Position numbers and translations under genes: made by a program. Below, piece after piece: positions 1 through 8,877 of a DNA stretch of 64,000 bases (its first letter is position 1; every line of letters begins with the position of its first letter). The DNA lies in assembly GCA_036277115.1 (NCBI GenBank), contig DASUNM010000021.1:62001-126000 (forward strand), given 5' to 3'. The notes beneath the pieces were generated by a model, which saw only the letters and a program-made list of their open reading frames with translations, was not told the DNA's origin and made no database searches. The DNA is from Pyrinomonadaceae bacterium (GTDB lineage Bacteria > Acidobacteriota > Blastocatellia > Pyrinomonadales > Pyrinomonadaceae).

Positions 1-54
1 TCCTGTGGGTGCAGGGTTCAGAAGAGTACGACGAATGAAGGACTAAAAGTCGTC

Positions 55-118
55 ACTGCCCACTGCCCACTGCCCACCGTTCACTGATTACTGCCCACTG
101 CTCAGTGATTACCGCTCA
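55..118. repeat. Degenerate heptamer array (CACTGCC type)
   Basis: Imperfect tandem copies of a 7 bp unit, CACTGCC or CACTGCT, with a few degenerate units. The array runs into the 3' end of the oxidoreductase gene on the minus strand, so that the last residues of that protein and its stop codon are made of repeat units. The unit length is not a multiple of three, so array growth would change the reading frame. Bases 1-54 hold nothing I recognise. Confidence 0.85.
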
Positions 119-1092
119 CCACCCACTGCGACAATCACTTTTCCGCGCGCGTGTCCTTCTTCGAGGTGTCGCATCGCGTCCGCGCATTCAGTCAAGTCGT
201 AAACTCGATCGATGACCGGCGTTAGTTCGCCGCTGACGATCAGGTTTCCTATGAAAGCCAGGTCGTCCGCGTTTCCTTTGGCCAGGAACGACGTCACTTT
301 CCGATCTGAGAACATTGACAGACGCATCGCCGAGATGGCGCTGGCCAGCAAGCCAATCATCGACAGATCGTGCGGCGCACCCACACCGATGCTTCTGCCG
401 TTAGGTTTGAGCACGCTTTGTAGTTGGGAAGGCGATTTGTTACCGACGCATTCGAATATCACATCGTATCGTTCCGGCAGGTTCACGAAATCTTCTTTCG
501 TGTAATCAATCGTCCTGTCAGCGCCGATTGAGCGCACCATCTCGACATTACGCGTGCTGCATACGCCGGTCACCTCAGCGCCCAGGTGCTTCGCCACCTG
601 CACCGCGAATGTGCCGACGCCTCCCGCGGCGCCGTTGATCAGAGCCTTCTCGCCGCGTTGCAGCTTCGCCTTATCGCGCAGACCCTGCAAGGCCGTGAGG
701 CCCGCGACGTTAATCGACGCCGCTTGTTCAAACGTCACTCCCACCGGCTTGAGCGTGACCTTCGCTTCGCCTGCACACGCGTATTCGGCAAGCGCCCCAA
801 CACAACTGCCGAACACTCCGTCGCCCACCTTAAACTTTTTGACGTTACTGCCGACTGCCTCAACTTCGCCCGCGACGTCCACACCGGGGCGGCCGGTTCC
901 TGTTCCCCCCATCAGTTTGGCCATCACCCGAATGATCTTTGGCTCGCCGCGCATCAGACGCCAATCGAGCGGATTGATGGACGCCGCGCGCACTTTGATC
1001 AGCACTTCATTGTCTTTTGGGACGGGCTTTTCGACGTCTTCCAGCTTGAGCACGTCTGCGGAACCGTGTTCGTGATAGACGATTGCTTTCAT
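109..1092 (-). CDS. Zinc-independent MDR oxidoreductase (quinone oxidoreductase type)
   Basis: A 327-residue protein of the medium-chain dehydrogenase/reductase family, likely a cytosolic NADPH-dependent quinone or enone reductase. The N-terminal GroES-like half begins MKAIVYHEHG and has the PGVDVAGEVEAVG segment. A Rossmann half follows with the NADP-binding motif NGAAGGVGTFAVQVAKHLGA near residue 150. No structural zinc cysteine cluster is present, as expected for the quinone reductase branch. I chose the ATG at 1092 because homology begins there; the frame is open 26 codons further upstream but runs into an octamer repeat. The last residues, VGGER, and the stop are encoded by heptamer repeats. 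The substrate cannot be told from sequence. Confidence 0.9.
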   Translation of the reverse strand: MKAIVYHEHGSADVLKLEDVEKPVPKDNEVLIKVRAASINPLDWRLMRGEPKIIRVMAKLMGGTGTGRPGVDVAGEVEAVGSNVKKFKVGDGVFGSCVGALAEYACAGEAKVTLKPVGVTFEQAASINVAGLTALQGLRDKAKLQRGEKALINGAAGGVGTFAVQVAKHLGAEVTGVCSTRNVEMVRSIGADRTIDYTKEDFVNLPERYDVIFECVGNKSPSQLQSVLKPNGRSIGVGAPHDLSMIGLLASAISAMRLSMFSDRKVTSFLAKGNADDLAFIGNLIVSGELTPVIDRVYDLTECADAMRHLEEGHARGKVIVAVGGER

Positions 1093-1149
1093 GACAGTCG
1101 TCCTACGAGTGGGCAGGAGCGAATGTTTCGGCGGGGATGAATCACCTGG

Positions 1150-1202
1150 TTCATTGATCCATTGATCCATTGAAACAATGAGTCAATGATTCAATGGATC
1201 AG
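1150..1202. repeat. Octamer array (ATGAATCA type)
   Basis: Tandem copies of an 8 bp unit of the form ATGANTCA or ATGGATCA, seen on the plus strand as ATTGATCC and TTCAATGG runs. It lies between the divergent oxidoreductase and M23 genes, where their promoters should be. Related arrays occur near 6757, 7795, 37748 and 38812. Confidence 0.8.
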
Positions 1203-1262
1203 CTCGCTAAATCAGCGTAATCTGTGGAGTCCTCCTTAACCGGAGCACAAACAGGTCTCGTC

Positions 1263-1958
1263 ATGAAATGGGCACAAAGGCAACGCACGAAAACTCTTCT
1301 GCTCGCGCTGGTGTTCCTCGCGACACTTGGCATCGTTCTGAGTTGGCTTAGCCGCAGACAAGCTCACCGAAACGTTCTCACCGTTAGTCCTTCGCCAGTT
1401 GCTGAGCCATCACCGTTCACGATTTCGCCCCCGATAACTTCCGTGAGTCCATCTGCCGAAGTATCTCCCGCGCCTATACCCACAGCGAATAACAGCAACG
1501 CTCAATCCAGTCCGGCTCCCATTGTTCAACCGTCGGGTTTAATCATTCCGGTCGCCGGCGTAAGCAGTGCTCAACTGCTCGATACATTTACCGCGGCACG
1601 CGGAGACGGACGTGTGCACGACGCCATCGACATTGCAGCTGCGAAAGGGACACCGGTACTGGCGGTTGCGGCGGGCAAAATCCTGAGACTGTTTCAAAGC
1701 AAAGCCGGCGGGACGACCATCTACCAGCTAAGTGACGACCAAAAGTTCATTTACTATTACGCCCACCTGGAACGTTATGCCGACGGTTTGTATGAAGGCG
1801 GCTTCGTAATTCAGGGTCAAACGATCGCTTACGTTGGCGATACGGGGAACGCCGGGGCCGGGAACTATCACCTGCACTTCTCCATCGCGATGACCTCCGA
1901 TCCAAAGCGCTGGTGGGACGGCGTCAACATCAATCCTTATCCACTGCTGCGACGTTAG
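1263..1958 (+). CDS. M23 family metallopeptidase (LytM-like), membrane-anchored
   Basis: A 231-residue exported protein. A single N-terminal membrane segment (about residues 10-30) is followed by a Pro/Ser-rich linker and a C-terminal peptidase M23 domain. The zinc site is visible as HDAID (the HxxxD motif) and, near the end, NYHLHF (the HxH motif), so the domain looks catalytically competent and should cut peptidoglycan cross-links or act as a LytM factor. The ATG at 1263 is preferred over an upstream start at 1224 because it places a charged MKWAQRQR just before the membrane helix. The next gene is another cell-wall enzyme. A partial family B repeat begins at the stop codon. Confidence 0.9.
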   Translation: MKWAQRQRTKTLLLALVFLATLGIVLSWLSRRQAHRNVLTVSPSPVAEPSPFTISPPITSVSPSAEVSPAPIPTANNSNAQSSPAPIVQPSGLIIPVAGVSSAQLLDTFTAARGDGRVHDAIDIAAAKGTPVLAVAAGKILRLFQSKAGGTTIYQLSDDQKFIYYYAHLERYADGLYEGGFVIQGQTIAYVGDTGNAGAGNYHLHFSIAMTSDPKRWWDGVNINPYPLLRR

Positions 1959-2060
1959 TCCGCGGAGCGGACGACAGCATAAAGCCTGGGGTGCGCAGCG
2001 GAACTCCAGGAAGCCGTTCAAGAGAATATTCAGCCCGCGGAGCGGGCTCGACAGCGCGTG
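1958..2060. repeat. Family B element, partial (copy 1)
   Basis: It starts with the palindrome GTCCGCGGAGCGGAC overlapping the stop of the M23 gene, followed by CAGCATAAAGCCTGGGG and then an inner palindrome of the GCCCGCGGAGCGGGC type. The right half of the element is missing. The rest of the gap to 2268 shows nothing recognisable. Confidence 0.7.
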
Positions 2061-2268
2061 GATCTCTTAATCCGGTTAACCCGGTAAATCCTGTCAAAGA
2101 TCATTTCACCGCACTCCGAAAGGCGTCCCTCCCGTGGACAGAAAGCCCAATCAACGTTCGCTTATCGGTCAACCGCCACTCCGATTCATCCCGGTTTGAA
2201 AGCATCAGACATCAGGAATGAGCGTTGCAACGATTTCTCAGAAACTACTTCTGGTACCGGAGAAATTG

Positions 2269-3594
2269 ATGAGACTTTTTATTCATATCGCGATTCTAAG
2301 TGCGCTCGTGCTGACGGCCGGGTGTACTCCGCAACCTGATTCGAAAATTCAGACGAACAGCGCCGGCTCACCTTCACCGTTGTCTTCGCCCTCGCCACTG
2401 AACACAGATTCTGCCAATGTGAAACCAATCACGCTGCCCGTGCTTGATGCTTTTTTCGCCGACAACTCGTTCGCCGAAACACTGAAAACCCGTCTGAAGC
2501 TAAACGACGAGGAAGTCACCAGGTTGAAGGAACTGGCTCGCGCTGAGACCGCTAAACTGGACGAGGCAGAGTTGGAAAAGCGAGAGGGAAGCGTGCGCGC
2601 TCACGCGGACGCGCAAGAGAAGATCAAGGCAGTGATCGGCGAGGAAAAGTCCGGACAACTTGCGGCCCTGGTTAATGAACTCTGGCGCGGTGAAGACGCG
2701 TCCGACAAAACGGCAGGAAGCGGCACCGCGAAGGTGAATGAAGTCCCCACCGACACGCGAGTGATCGTGAACGCTCCGGCATATCGGATGGATGTGTTTG
2801 ACGGTGGGCGGCTGGTGAAGTCTTACAAAATCGCGATCGGCTATCCCGAATTTCCTTTGCCGACCGGTCACCGAAAAGCCCGCACGATTATTTTCAATCC
2901 GACTTGGACGCCGCCCGACGAGCCCTGGGTAGCGAAGATGAAAAATGTCAGCGCTGGAAAAACGGTCGAGGCCGGTAGTCGTTTGAATCCGCTGGGCCCG
3001 ATCAAGATTCCCATCGGCGGACCGTCGCTCATTCACGGCGGAAAGTCTCCGGCCAAACTCGGCAAGTTTGGCTCGCATGGTTGTGTCGGCCTGACGACGC
3101 CGCAGATACGTGAATTTTCAAAGCAACTGGCGGGACTGGGCGGCAACATGCTGACTGACGCGGAACTGAATACATTTGCGCGCGCTAAAACGGAAACGAA
3201 GGAAGTGAAACTCAAGGAATCTATTCCGGTTGAACTGCGGTATGAAACGATTACGGTCGAGGACGGCAGCCTGCACGTCTATCGCGACGTGTACGACCAA
3301 AACACCAACACCGAGGAAGGCCTGCGCGCGGTGCTGGAAGCATACGGAGTAAAGCTGGAAGACCTTACCGCCGATGAGCGCACGCAGGTGGTAGAAGCGC
3401 TCGCAAAGATGTCCGGCAATTCCACTGCTTCGACCACGGCGCCATCACCGAGTCCTTCGGTTGCAAAAACAGAGAAGGGAACACGCGCCGTCGCGAAGCC
3501 CGCGAAACAGACGCGCTCGCAAAATCAAAACGAGATCGTCATCGCGATCGCCGCGCTTAAGGGCAAAGGCTATCCGGCGCCTGTCGGGCTGTGA
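2269..3594 (+). CDS. L,D-transpeptidase (YkuD) lipoprotein
   Basis: A 441-residue protein with a lipoprotein signal (MRLFIHIAILSALVLTAGC; the lipobox LTAGC places the acylated Cys near residue 19). A Ser/Pro linker and a helical charged region precede the YkuD catalytic domain, recognised by HGG followed by SHGCVGL with nucleophile Cys272. Such enzymes form 3-3 peptidoglycan cross-links or attach proteins to the wall. The roughly 150-residue C-terminal extension is basic and Ser/Thr/Pro-rich. I chose the ATG at 2269 because a GGAGA ribosome site lies 5 bases before it and the signal peptide starts there; the frame is open back to 2218. Confidence 0.92.
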   Translation: MRLFIHIAILSALVLTAGCTPQPDSKIQTNSAGSPSPLSSPSPLNTDSANVKPITLPVLDAFFADNSFAETLKTRLKLNDEEVTRLKELARAETAKLDEAELEKREGSVRAHADAQEKIKAVIGEEKSGQLAALVNELWRGEDASDKTAGSGTAKVNEVPTDTRVIVNAPAYRMDVFDGGRLVKSYKIAIGYPEFPLPTGHRKARTIIFNPTWTPPDEPWVAKMKNVSAGKTVEAGSRLNPLGPIKIPIGGPSLIHGGKSPAKLGKFGSHGCVGLTTPQIREFSKQLAGLGGNMLTDAELNTFARAKTETKEVKLKESIPVELRYETITVEDGSLHVYRDVYDQNTNTEEGLRAVLEAYGVKLEDLTADERTQVVEALAKMSGNSTASTTAPSPSPSVAKTEKGTRAVAKPAKQTRSQNQNEIVIAIAALKGKGYPAPVGL

Positions 3595-3615
3595 GGTCAA
3601 TATCCGACCCGGGGC

Positions 3616-3793
3616 CAGGCGCGAAGCGCCGTCGTGGAATAGCCCCGACCGTCAGGTCGGGGTCAACATTCCAACAGACATTGAGGCCCGAAGGGCCGAC
3701 ATGAATCATGCCGATCCTTCGGACCTCGTTGTGTTGGAGGCTTCTTGACTACGACCTGACGGTCGTGGCTAATTCCTAACGGCCCTTCGGGCC
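3616..3793. repeat. Family A element (copy 1)
   Basis: About 180 bp made of nested palindromes: AGGCGCGAAGCGCC at the left end, CCCCGACC-GTCA-GGTCGGGG, AGGCCCGAAGGGCC in the middle, CGACCTGACGGTCG, and finally GGCCCTTCGGGCC. The two halves are roughly inverted copies. Near-identical copies lie at 8651, 25851 and 29078. Bases 3794-3974 hold only the leader of the subtilase gene. Confidence 0.85.
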
Positions 3794-3974
3794 GTCCCCG
3801 CGTTTAAATTAGTAATCCACACCCTCCCGCAAGCTAAATGCAATTTTGAAATAACCAGTCCCGTAACTTTCATTTCCCGAACTAGGCGACAAGTAACCAT
3901 TCAATTTCGGAGATCACTCTGAAGGTTCTTGAAACGCGTAAGACCAACTCTGCCTAACCAAAAGGAGATAGATC

Positions 3975-5228
3975 ATGTCGAAGTCCAAGCAATTCCTCGT
4001 TGCCATGCTTGTTGTTGCCTTCTTCGCCGGGATTACCATTTCGACCCAGTCATCCAGTGCGCAGCCGGATCTGGTTCAGGGTCTAAGCAAACTGCTCAAG
4101 GTCGAAAATGCGGTGGCTGACCAATACATCGTAGTGCTACATGATTCGGCGGCGGGGCCGAGAGGTGAACACTCGCTAGCGCCGACACTTGCCGCCCTCC
4201 TGACGGGAATTTACGGAGGAGAGGTAAATCACATTTACCGCCACTCGCTCCAGGGTTTTTCAGTGCGGATGCCGGAAGCGGCAGCGCGCCTGTTAAGTCT
4301 GGATCCGCGGGTCGCCTACGTCGAGGAAGACAGCCTCGTGACGCTCTCAGCGACGCAATTCAATCCGACCTGGGGACTGGATCGGATTGACCAGCGCAAT
4401 CGGCCGCTGTCGGCTTCATATACTTACAGCGCGACCGGAGCCGGCGTTAAGGCTTATGTCATTGATACCGGCATACGCGCCACTCATCAGGATCTCGCTG
4501 GACGCGTGCTCGCGGGCATCAACACCGTTGACGCGACGCCCAGCACTGAGGACTGCAACGGACACGGCACGCACGTCTCGGGAACGATCGGTGGTTCGAC
4601 TTACGGCGTTGCCAAGGGCGTCACGTTGGTCGCGGTGCGTGTCTTTGGTTGCGGCAACTCGACTTCTACGTCGGCGATCATCGCGGGTGTGGACTGGGTT
4701 ACTGGAAATCATCAAGCCGGACAGCCTGCGGTAGCCAACATGAGTCTGGGCGGCAGCGCGAACGCTGCGCTCGACACCGCGGTGCGCAATATGATCAACG
4801 ACGGTGTCTCCACTTCGATCGCGGCCGGCAACGGGAATGCTTTGGGCTTCCCGGTAAATTCCTGCAACCAATCGCCGGGGCGTGTTGCCGAAGGCATTAC
4901 GGTCGGGGCTTCGGACATTAACGATGCGAAGGCCTCGTTTTCCAACAATGGGACCTGCGTTGACCTGCATGCGCCGGGCGTGGATATCACTTCGGCGTGG
5001 GGCACAGGCGACACGGCCACCAACACCATCAGCGGCACTTCGATGGCGACTCCGCACGTGGTGGGCGTGACCGCGCAATATCTGCAACTCAACCCGGGGG
5101 CTACTCCGGCTCAGGTGCAGACCGCGATCAAGAACCTCTCTACTAAGGGAGTGGTGACTGGCACCGGCGGAGGTCTGTTAGGAGGAGGCTCCACGCCTAA
5201 CAATCATTTGCTGTTTACGAATTTCTGA
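3975..5228 (+). CDS. Secreted subtilisin-like serine protease (S8, proteinase K type)
   Basis: A 417-residue preproenzyme. A signal peptide (about residues 1-30) is followed by an I9 inhibitor propeptide (about 48-120, with the typical VADQYIVVLHD start and VAYVEEDSLV end) and an S8 catalytic domain. The triad is visible as Asp164 in AYVIDTGI, His197 in NGHGTHVSGT and Ser356 in SGTSMATPH. It is the usual length for a self-processing extracellular protease with no C-terminal extension. An AAGGAG ribosome site precedes the ATG. A family B element follows immediately and may act in termination. Confidence 0.95.
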   Translation: MSKSKQFLVAMLVVAFFAGITISTQSSSAQPDLVQGLSKLLKVENAVADQYIVVLHDSAAGPRGEHSLAPTLAALLTGIYGGEVNHIYRHSLQGFSVRMPEAAARLLSLDPRVAYVEEDSLVTLSATQFNPTWGLDRIDQRNRPLSASYTYSATGAGVKAYVIDTGIRATHQDLAGRVLAGINTVDATPSTEDCNGHGTHVSGTIGGSTYGVAKGVTLVAVRVFGCGNSTSTSAIIAGVDWVTGNHQAGQPAVANMSLGGSANAALDTAVRNMINDGVSTSIAAGNGNALGFPVNSCNQSPGRVAEGITVGASDINDAKASFSNNGTCVDLHAPGVDITSAWGTGDTATNTISGTSMATPHVVGVTAQYLQLNPGATPAQVQTAIKNLSTKGVVTGTGGGLLGGGSTPNNHLLFTNF

Positions 5229-5235
5229 AGTGTGA

Positions 5236-5485
5236 GTCCGCGGAGCGGACGTCAGCGTAAAGACTTCCACCCCAGCCGAGATGCTCGGCTGGGGACCCCG
5301 GCCTGGGGTGCAGCGAGCGAAGCGAGCAAACCCCAGGATCGCGAATAAACAAAACCAAGCCCGCGGAGCGGGCGACAGCTCGTTGGACGCAACATCTGCC
5401 GCCCGCTTCGCGGGCTTTTAGATTTAACTCGACGGTTCCCGGGGCTTACGCCCCGGGCTTTATGCTGGCGTGCGCTCCGCGCACT
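5236..5485. repeat. Family B element, full length (copy 2)
   Basis: Bounded by inverted terminal palindromes: GTCCGCGGAGCGGAC with CAGCGTAAAG on the left, and GGCTTTATGCTGG with GTGCGCTCCGCGCAC on the right. Inside are a CCCCAGCCGAGATGCTCGGCTGGGG hairpin (25 bases, given here by its ends), a GCAGCGAGCGAAGCGAGC segment and paired GCCCGCGGAGCGGGC / GCCCGCTTCGCGGGC hairpins. A short CACTGCC array follows at 5493-5521. Confidence 0.88.
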
Positions 5486-5545
5486 TCTGGACTGCCACTG
5501 CCCACCGCCCACTGCCCACCGCGTGAGGCGTATACTCCACTTACC

Positions 5546-6511
5546 ATGAAATCTCAGCTTTTGCGGATCCTCGCCTTCATCATTCTGGCGACAGTCGCGC
5601 GCGCTCAAACTCCTCCGGCCGCAGACCATCACCAACACATCTTCAGTCCGCCATTAGTTAAGCTGCTCATGCCCGGCGCGCCCGAGTCGCAAACCCTCGC
5701 GGCGGCGGACGTGATTGCGCTGCTGGACAAGGCCGGCATTCAGCGCGCTCTTTTGCTTTCGGTTGCTTACACCTGGGGGAATCCGTCGCGCACCATCGAA
5801 GACGAATACACCAAAGTCCGTGCTGAGAACGACTGGAACAGCGCGCAGGCGGCGCTCTATCCGAAACGCCTGCGCGTTTTCTGCAGCTTCAATCCGCTCG
5901 AGGACTATGCGCTCGCCGAACTCGAACGGTGCGCGAAAGATCCAAATCTCAAGCGCGGTCTCAAGCTGCATTTCGGTAACTCAGATGTACAGCTCGAGAA
6001 TCCGGCGCACGTCGAGCAGGTAGGCCGAGTCTTCCGCGCAGCCAATAAGCATCGCATGACAATCGTGGTGCACCTGCGCGCATCCATCTCGAAACAGCGG
6101 CCGTATGGCGCTGTTCAGGCGCGTGTGTTTCTGGAACAACTGCTGCCGCTGGTTCGGAACGTTGATGTGCAAGTGGCGCATCTGGCGGGGACTGGACCGG
6201 GCTACAATGATCCGCGGGCGGATGAAGCGATGGCTGAACTCGCCGCCGCAGTCGAGCGGCGCGATCCGCGTGCGCGTCGCCTATGGTTTGATGTGGCGTC
6301 GTGTGTGGATCTGAATATTTCGCCGGCCAACGCTGCCCTCGTGGCTAAGCGAATTCGCCAGGTGGGAGCGAAACGAATCTTGTTTGGTTCGGATGCTGCG
6401 GCTGGAGGCAATCTCCATCCGCGCGAGAGCTGGGCCTCGTTCCGCCGCTTGCCGCTTACCGAAGCCGAGTTCAATCAGATCGCCAAGAACGTCGCGCCCT
6501 ATTTGCGTTGA
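5546..6511 (+). CDS. Secreted amidohydrolase-family protein (amidohydrolase 2 type)
   Basis: A 321-residue protein with a cleavable signal peptide ending at VARAQT. The mature part begins with DHHQHIF, the metal-binding HxH of the TIM-barrel amidohydrolase 2 family, and ends with an LFGSDAAAGG strand carrying the catalytic Asp. A central HLRAS histidine and VAHLAGTG segment supply further expected ligands. It is probably a periplasmic hydrolase or decarboxylase of unknown substrate. I chose the ATG at 5546 because the signal peptide begins there; the upstream part of the frame is repeat DNA of family B. Confidence 0.85.
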   Translation: MKSQLLRILAFIILATVARAQTPPAADHHQHIFSPPLVKLLMPGAPESQTLAAADVIALLDKAGIQRALLLSVAYTWGNPSRTIEDEYTKVRAENDWNSAQAALYPKRLRVFCSFNPLEDYALAELERCAKDPNLKRGLKLHFGNSDVQLENPAHVEQVGRVFRAANKHRMTIVVHLRASISKQRPYGAVQARVFLEQLLPLVRNVDVQVAHLAGTGPGYNDPRADEAMAELAAAVERRDPRARRLWFDVASCVDLNISPANAALVAKRIRQVGAKRILFGSDAAAGGNLHPRESWASFRRLPLTEAEFNQIAKNVAPYLR

Positions 6512-6528
6512 GCTACGTTCGCGGTTTA

Positions 6529-6735
6529 GCGCGCGGAGCGCGCGTCAGCATAAAGCCTGGGGCGTCAGCCCCAGGTACTCGTCGGAAAACGAACCAAGCC
6601 CGCGAAGCGGGCGACAGCTGTTGAGGCAATGGGGCTTTCGCCCACTCCGCGGGCTTTGAAAATTTGCGACGACGGCTTCCTGGGGTTCCGCTACGCTCCA
6701 CCCCAGGCTTTATGCTGCCGTCCGCTCCGCGGACT
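6529..6735. repeat. Family B element, full length (copy 3)
   Basis: The left terminus GCGCGCGGAGCGCGC with TCAGCATAAAGCC and the right terminus GGCTTTATGCTGCC with GTCCGCTCCGCGGAC enclose a shorter interior with GCCCGCGAAGCGGGC and CCACTCCGCGGGCTTTG. It begins just after the amidohydrolase stop. An octamer array follows at 6757-6796. Confidence 0.88.
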
Positions 6736-6756
6736 CGGCGACCACTCGAGCATTGC

Positions 6757-6796
6757 ATCAATGAATCAACGAATCAATCAGTCAATGGCTCAATGA
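6757..6796. repeat. Octamer array overlapping the 3' end of the LLM gene
   Basis: Units of the ATGAATCA type run on the plus strand from about 6757. The minus-strand flavin oxidoreductase gene takes its last residues (SLSH) and its TGA stop from these units. Confidence 0.8.
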
Positions 6797-7780
6797 ACGA
6801 ATCTCCCCGACGATCTCATACGACCTGACACGCGCCGCATGATCATAGAGGCTCGTGACCACCATTAACTCGTCGGCATTAGTCAGCTCAACAAAGCTTT
6901 CCAGCCCTCTGCGCACCGTCTCCCTCGAACCGACGATCGAGTGTTCCAGCATGCGCGAAGCCGCGCGCTTTTCCGCCGGCGTCCAATACTCTTCGATGTT
7001 GTCGATGGGAGCCTGCAACTTCCCGCCGGTGCCACGCACCAGGTTTGTGAATGACTGCTGCACCGTGGTGAACAGACGTTGCGCCTCTTCATCCGTTTCC
7101 GCCGCCACGACATTCACCCCCACCATTGCATAGGGACCATCAAGCTGTTTCGAAGGATGGAACGTTCGGCGATAAATATCGAGAGCTTCAAACAGCGCGC
7201 CAGGCGCGAAGTGTGAAGCAAAGGCGTAAGGCAGTCCGAGGGTTGCGGCGAGCTCTGCGCCGAACAAACTTGATCCGAGGATCCAGATGGGGACCTCTGT
7301 GCCGGCGCCGGGAACCGCGCGCACCGCCTGGCCGGGCTTCACCGGCCCGAGTAACGCCTGCAACTCCAAAACGTCGTGCGGAAAATCATCGGCGCGTCTC
7401 GGATCGCGGCGTAACGCGTGAAGTGTTCGTTGATCAGTTCCCGGCGCGCGGCCCAGACCGAGATCAATGCGTCCCGGATAGATCGATTCGAGCGTGCCAA
7501 ACTGCTCGGCGATTACCAGCGGCGAATGATTAGGCAGCATCACCCCACCGGATCCTACGCGAATAGTTTTGGTGCCGCCCGCGAGGTAACCAATCACCAC
7601 AGAGGTCGCCGCACTGGCAATCGCGGTCATGTTGTGGTGTTCAGCAACCCAGTACCGCGTGTAACCAAACCTTTCGGCGTGTTGAGCCAGGTCGAGACTC
7701 TTCGGCAGCGCCTCGCGGGGCGTCTCACCGAGTATTACCGGAACTAGATCGAGTATGGAAAAGGGAATCACGCGGGGCAT
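6782..7780 (-). CDS. LLM-class flavin-dependent oxidoreductase (luciferase-like)
   Basis: A protein of about 332 residues from the bacterial luciferase-like family, likely an FMNH2- or F420-dependent monooxygenase in the cytosol. It begins [15 protein letters not shown] and carries [29 protein letters not shown] and [11 protein letters not shown], which are hallmarks of the group-1 (YhbW-like) branch; the early SILDLVPV segment is typical. An ATG at 7792 is possible, but its first codons (MNEA) fall in an octamer array, so I prefer 7780, although its GAGG site is only 2 bases away. The substrate is unknown. Confidence 0.88.
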   Translation of the reverse strand: MPRVIPFSILDLVPVILGETPREALPKSLDLAQHAERFGYTRYWVAEHHNMTAIASAATSVVIGYLAGGTKTIRVGSGGVMLPNHSPLVIAEQFGTLESIYPGRIDLGLGRAPGTDQRTLHALRRDPRRADDFPHDVLELQALLGPVKPGQAVRAVPGAGTEVPIWILGSSLFGAELAATLGLPYAFASHFAPGALFEALDIYRRTFHPSKQLDGPYAMVGVNVVAAETDEEAQRLFTTVQQSFTNLVRGTGGKLQAPIDNIEEYWTPAEKRAASRMLEHSIVGSRETVRRGLESFVELTNADELMVVTSLYDHAARVRSYEIVGEIRSLSH

Positions 7781-7794
7781 TGCCTCATTCACTT

Positions 7795-7930
7795 ATTGCT
7801 CATTGTTTCATTGATCCATTGACTCATTGAATTCATGGGTTCAATGAACCGATGGATCAACTCGGTGGATAGACTCCTGCTCACTGCTCACTGCTCACCG
7901 CTCACTGCTCACCGCTCACTGCTCACTGCA
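7795..7930. repeat. Octamer array followed by heptamer array
   Basis: From 7795 to about 7858 there are ATGAATCA-type octamers, and from about 7877 to 7928 tandem CTCACTG-type heptamers. The two array types sit side by side between two minus-strand genes and reach the 3' end of the phosphatase gene. Confidence 0.85.
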
Positions 7931-7933
7931 TTG

Positions 7934-8575
7934 CTACGTTCCCGGCAAGGATCGCATTGCCTCGCTCAAATGACTACGATCAGCGAGCGTGTGCAACAGG
8001 GGCCCGGATGTAGAAAACTCCACCACACTAACTGAACCCACCGGACAGCCGAGCCGGTAACGAAAGCGGCCGACATCGATCCCGAGCAAGCTGCAAAGAA
8101 TGATTCTGATCGTGGCTTTGTGAGACACAATCAGGACGTTGCCGTCATCAAACTCCCGCTTGATTTCATCGATTACTCCTAAACCGCGGCGGGCCACGGC
8201 AATTGCCGACTCGCCTCCAGTCGGTGCGTGCCAGGCCGGATCTGCGAGCCAACTGATGTAATCATCGTGATACTGATTGTCGACGTCCGCCTTGCTCGAT
8301 CCTTCCCACTTGCCGTAGCTGATTTCGTTCAAGTCAGCACGCACCTGCATTCCAAGTCCCAACTCATCGCATAGAGGCTGCGCGGTAGTGATGCCTCGTC
8401 GCAGACTGCTGGAGTAAATCGCGCGCCATGGTTTTGTGCGATAGGCCGCGGCAAAAGCCTGGGCCATCTCCAATCCTTCACGGGTCAACTCCGGATCAAG
8501 CCCGGATCCGCAGAACACGTCATCGCGACTGAGCGCTGTCTGTCCGTGACGCAGCAGCTGGATGGTCAGAGTCAT
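7934..8575 (-). CDS. Histidine phosphatase family protein (phosphoglycerate-mutase-like)
   Basis: A 213-residue cytosolic protein with the catalytic LLRHGQTALS motif near the N-terminus (phospho-acceptor His in RHG), YSSSLRRGITTAQPL, a catalytic Glu region (EISYGKWEG) and the second histidine in VSHKATIRI. The length fits the branch-1 cobC/gpmB-like phosphatases. It could act on a small phosphate ester such as alpha-ribazole phosphate or a sugar phosphate; the context does not decide. No operon partner is apparent. Confidence 0.9.
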   Translation of the reverse strand: MTLTIQLLRHGQTALSRDDVFCGSGLDPELTREGLEMAQAFAAAYRTKPWRAIYSSSLRRGITTAQPLCDELGLGMQVRADLNEISYGKWEGSSKADVDNQYHDDYISWLADPAWHAPTGGESAIAVARRGLGVIDEIKREFDDGNVLIVSHKATIRIILCSLLGIDVGRFRYRLGCPVGSVSVVEFSTSGPLLHTLADRSHLSEAMRSLPGT

Positions 8576-8650
8576 GCTGGTGTTTTTTGAAAACAGTATA
8601 TGACCGGTAAAGATAACAAATTAGTCCATAGACACGCACAAATGGTGAAG

Positions 8651-8827
8651 AGGCCCGAAGGGCCGAGACGTATTAGCTTCGACCGTCAGGTCGGGGTAAC
8701 AATCACAAGAGAATATTGAGGCCCGAAGGGCCGACATGAACCATCCCCGTCCTTCGGACCTCATTAATGTTCATACACCTCCACCACGACCTGACGGTCT
8801 GGCTATTGAATCTCGGCCCTTCGGGCC
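8651..8827. repeat. Family A element (copy 2)
   Basis: It contains GGCCCGAAGGGCC, GACCGTCAGGTCGGGG, a second GGCCCGAAGGGCC, CACGACCTGACGGTC and the terminal GGCCCTTCGGGCC, in the same order as copy 1 but starting one hairpin later. It lies in the leader of the TAP-type hydrolase gene, whose frame is open into it. Bases 8576-8650 show nothing recognisable. Confidence 0.85.
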
Positions 8828-8877
8828 TTGCGCGGCAAAACTTGTTCTCGTCTCCAGAAAGCGCTATATCAACATCG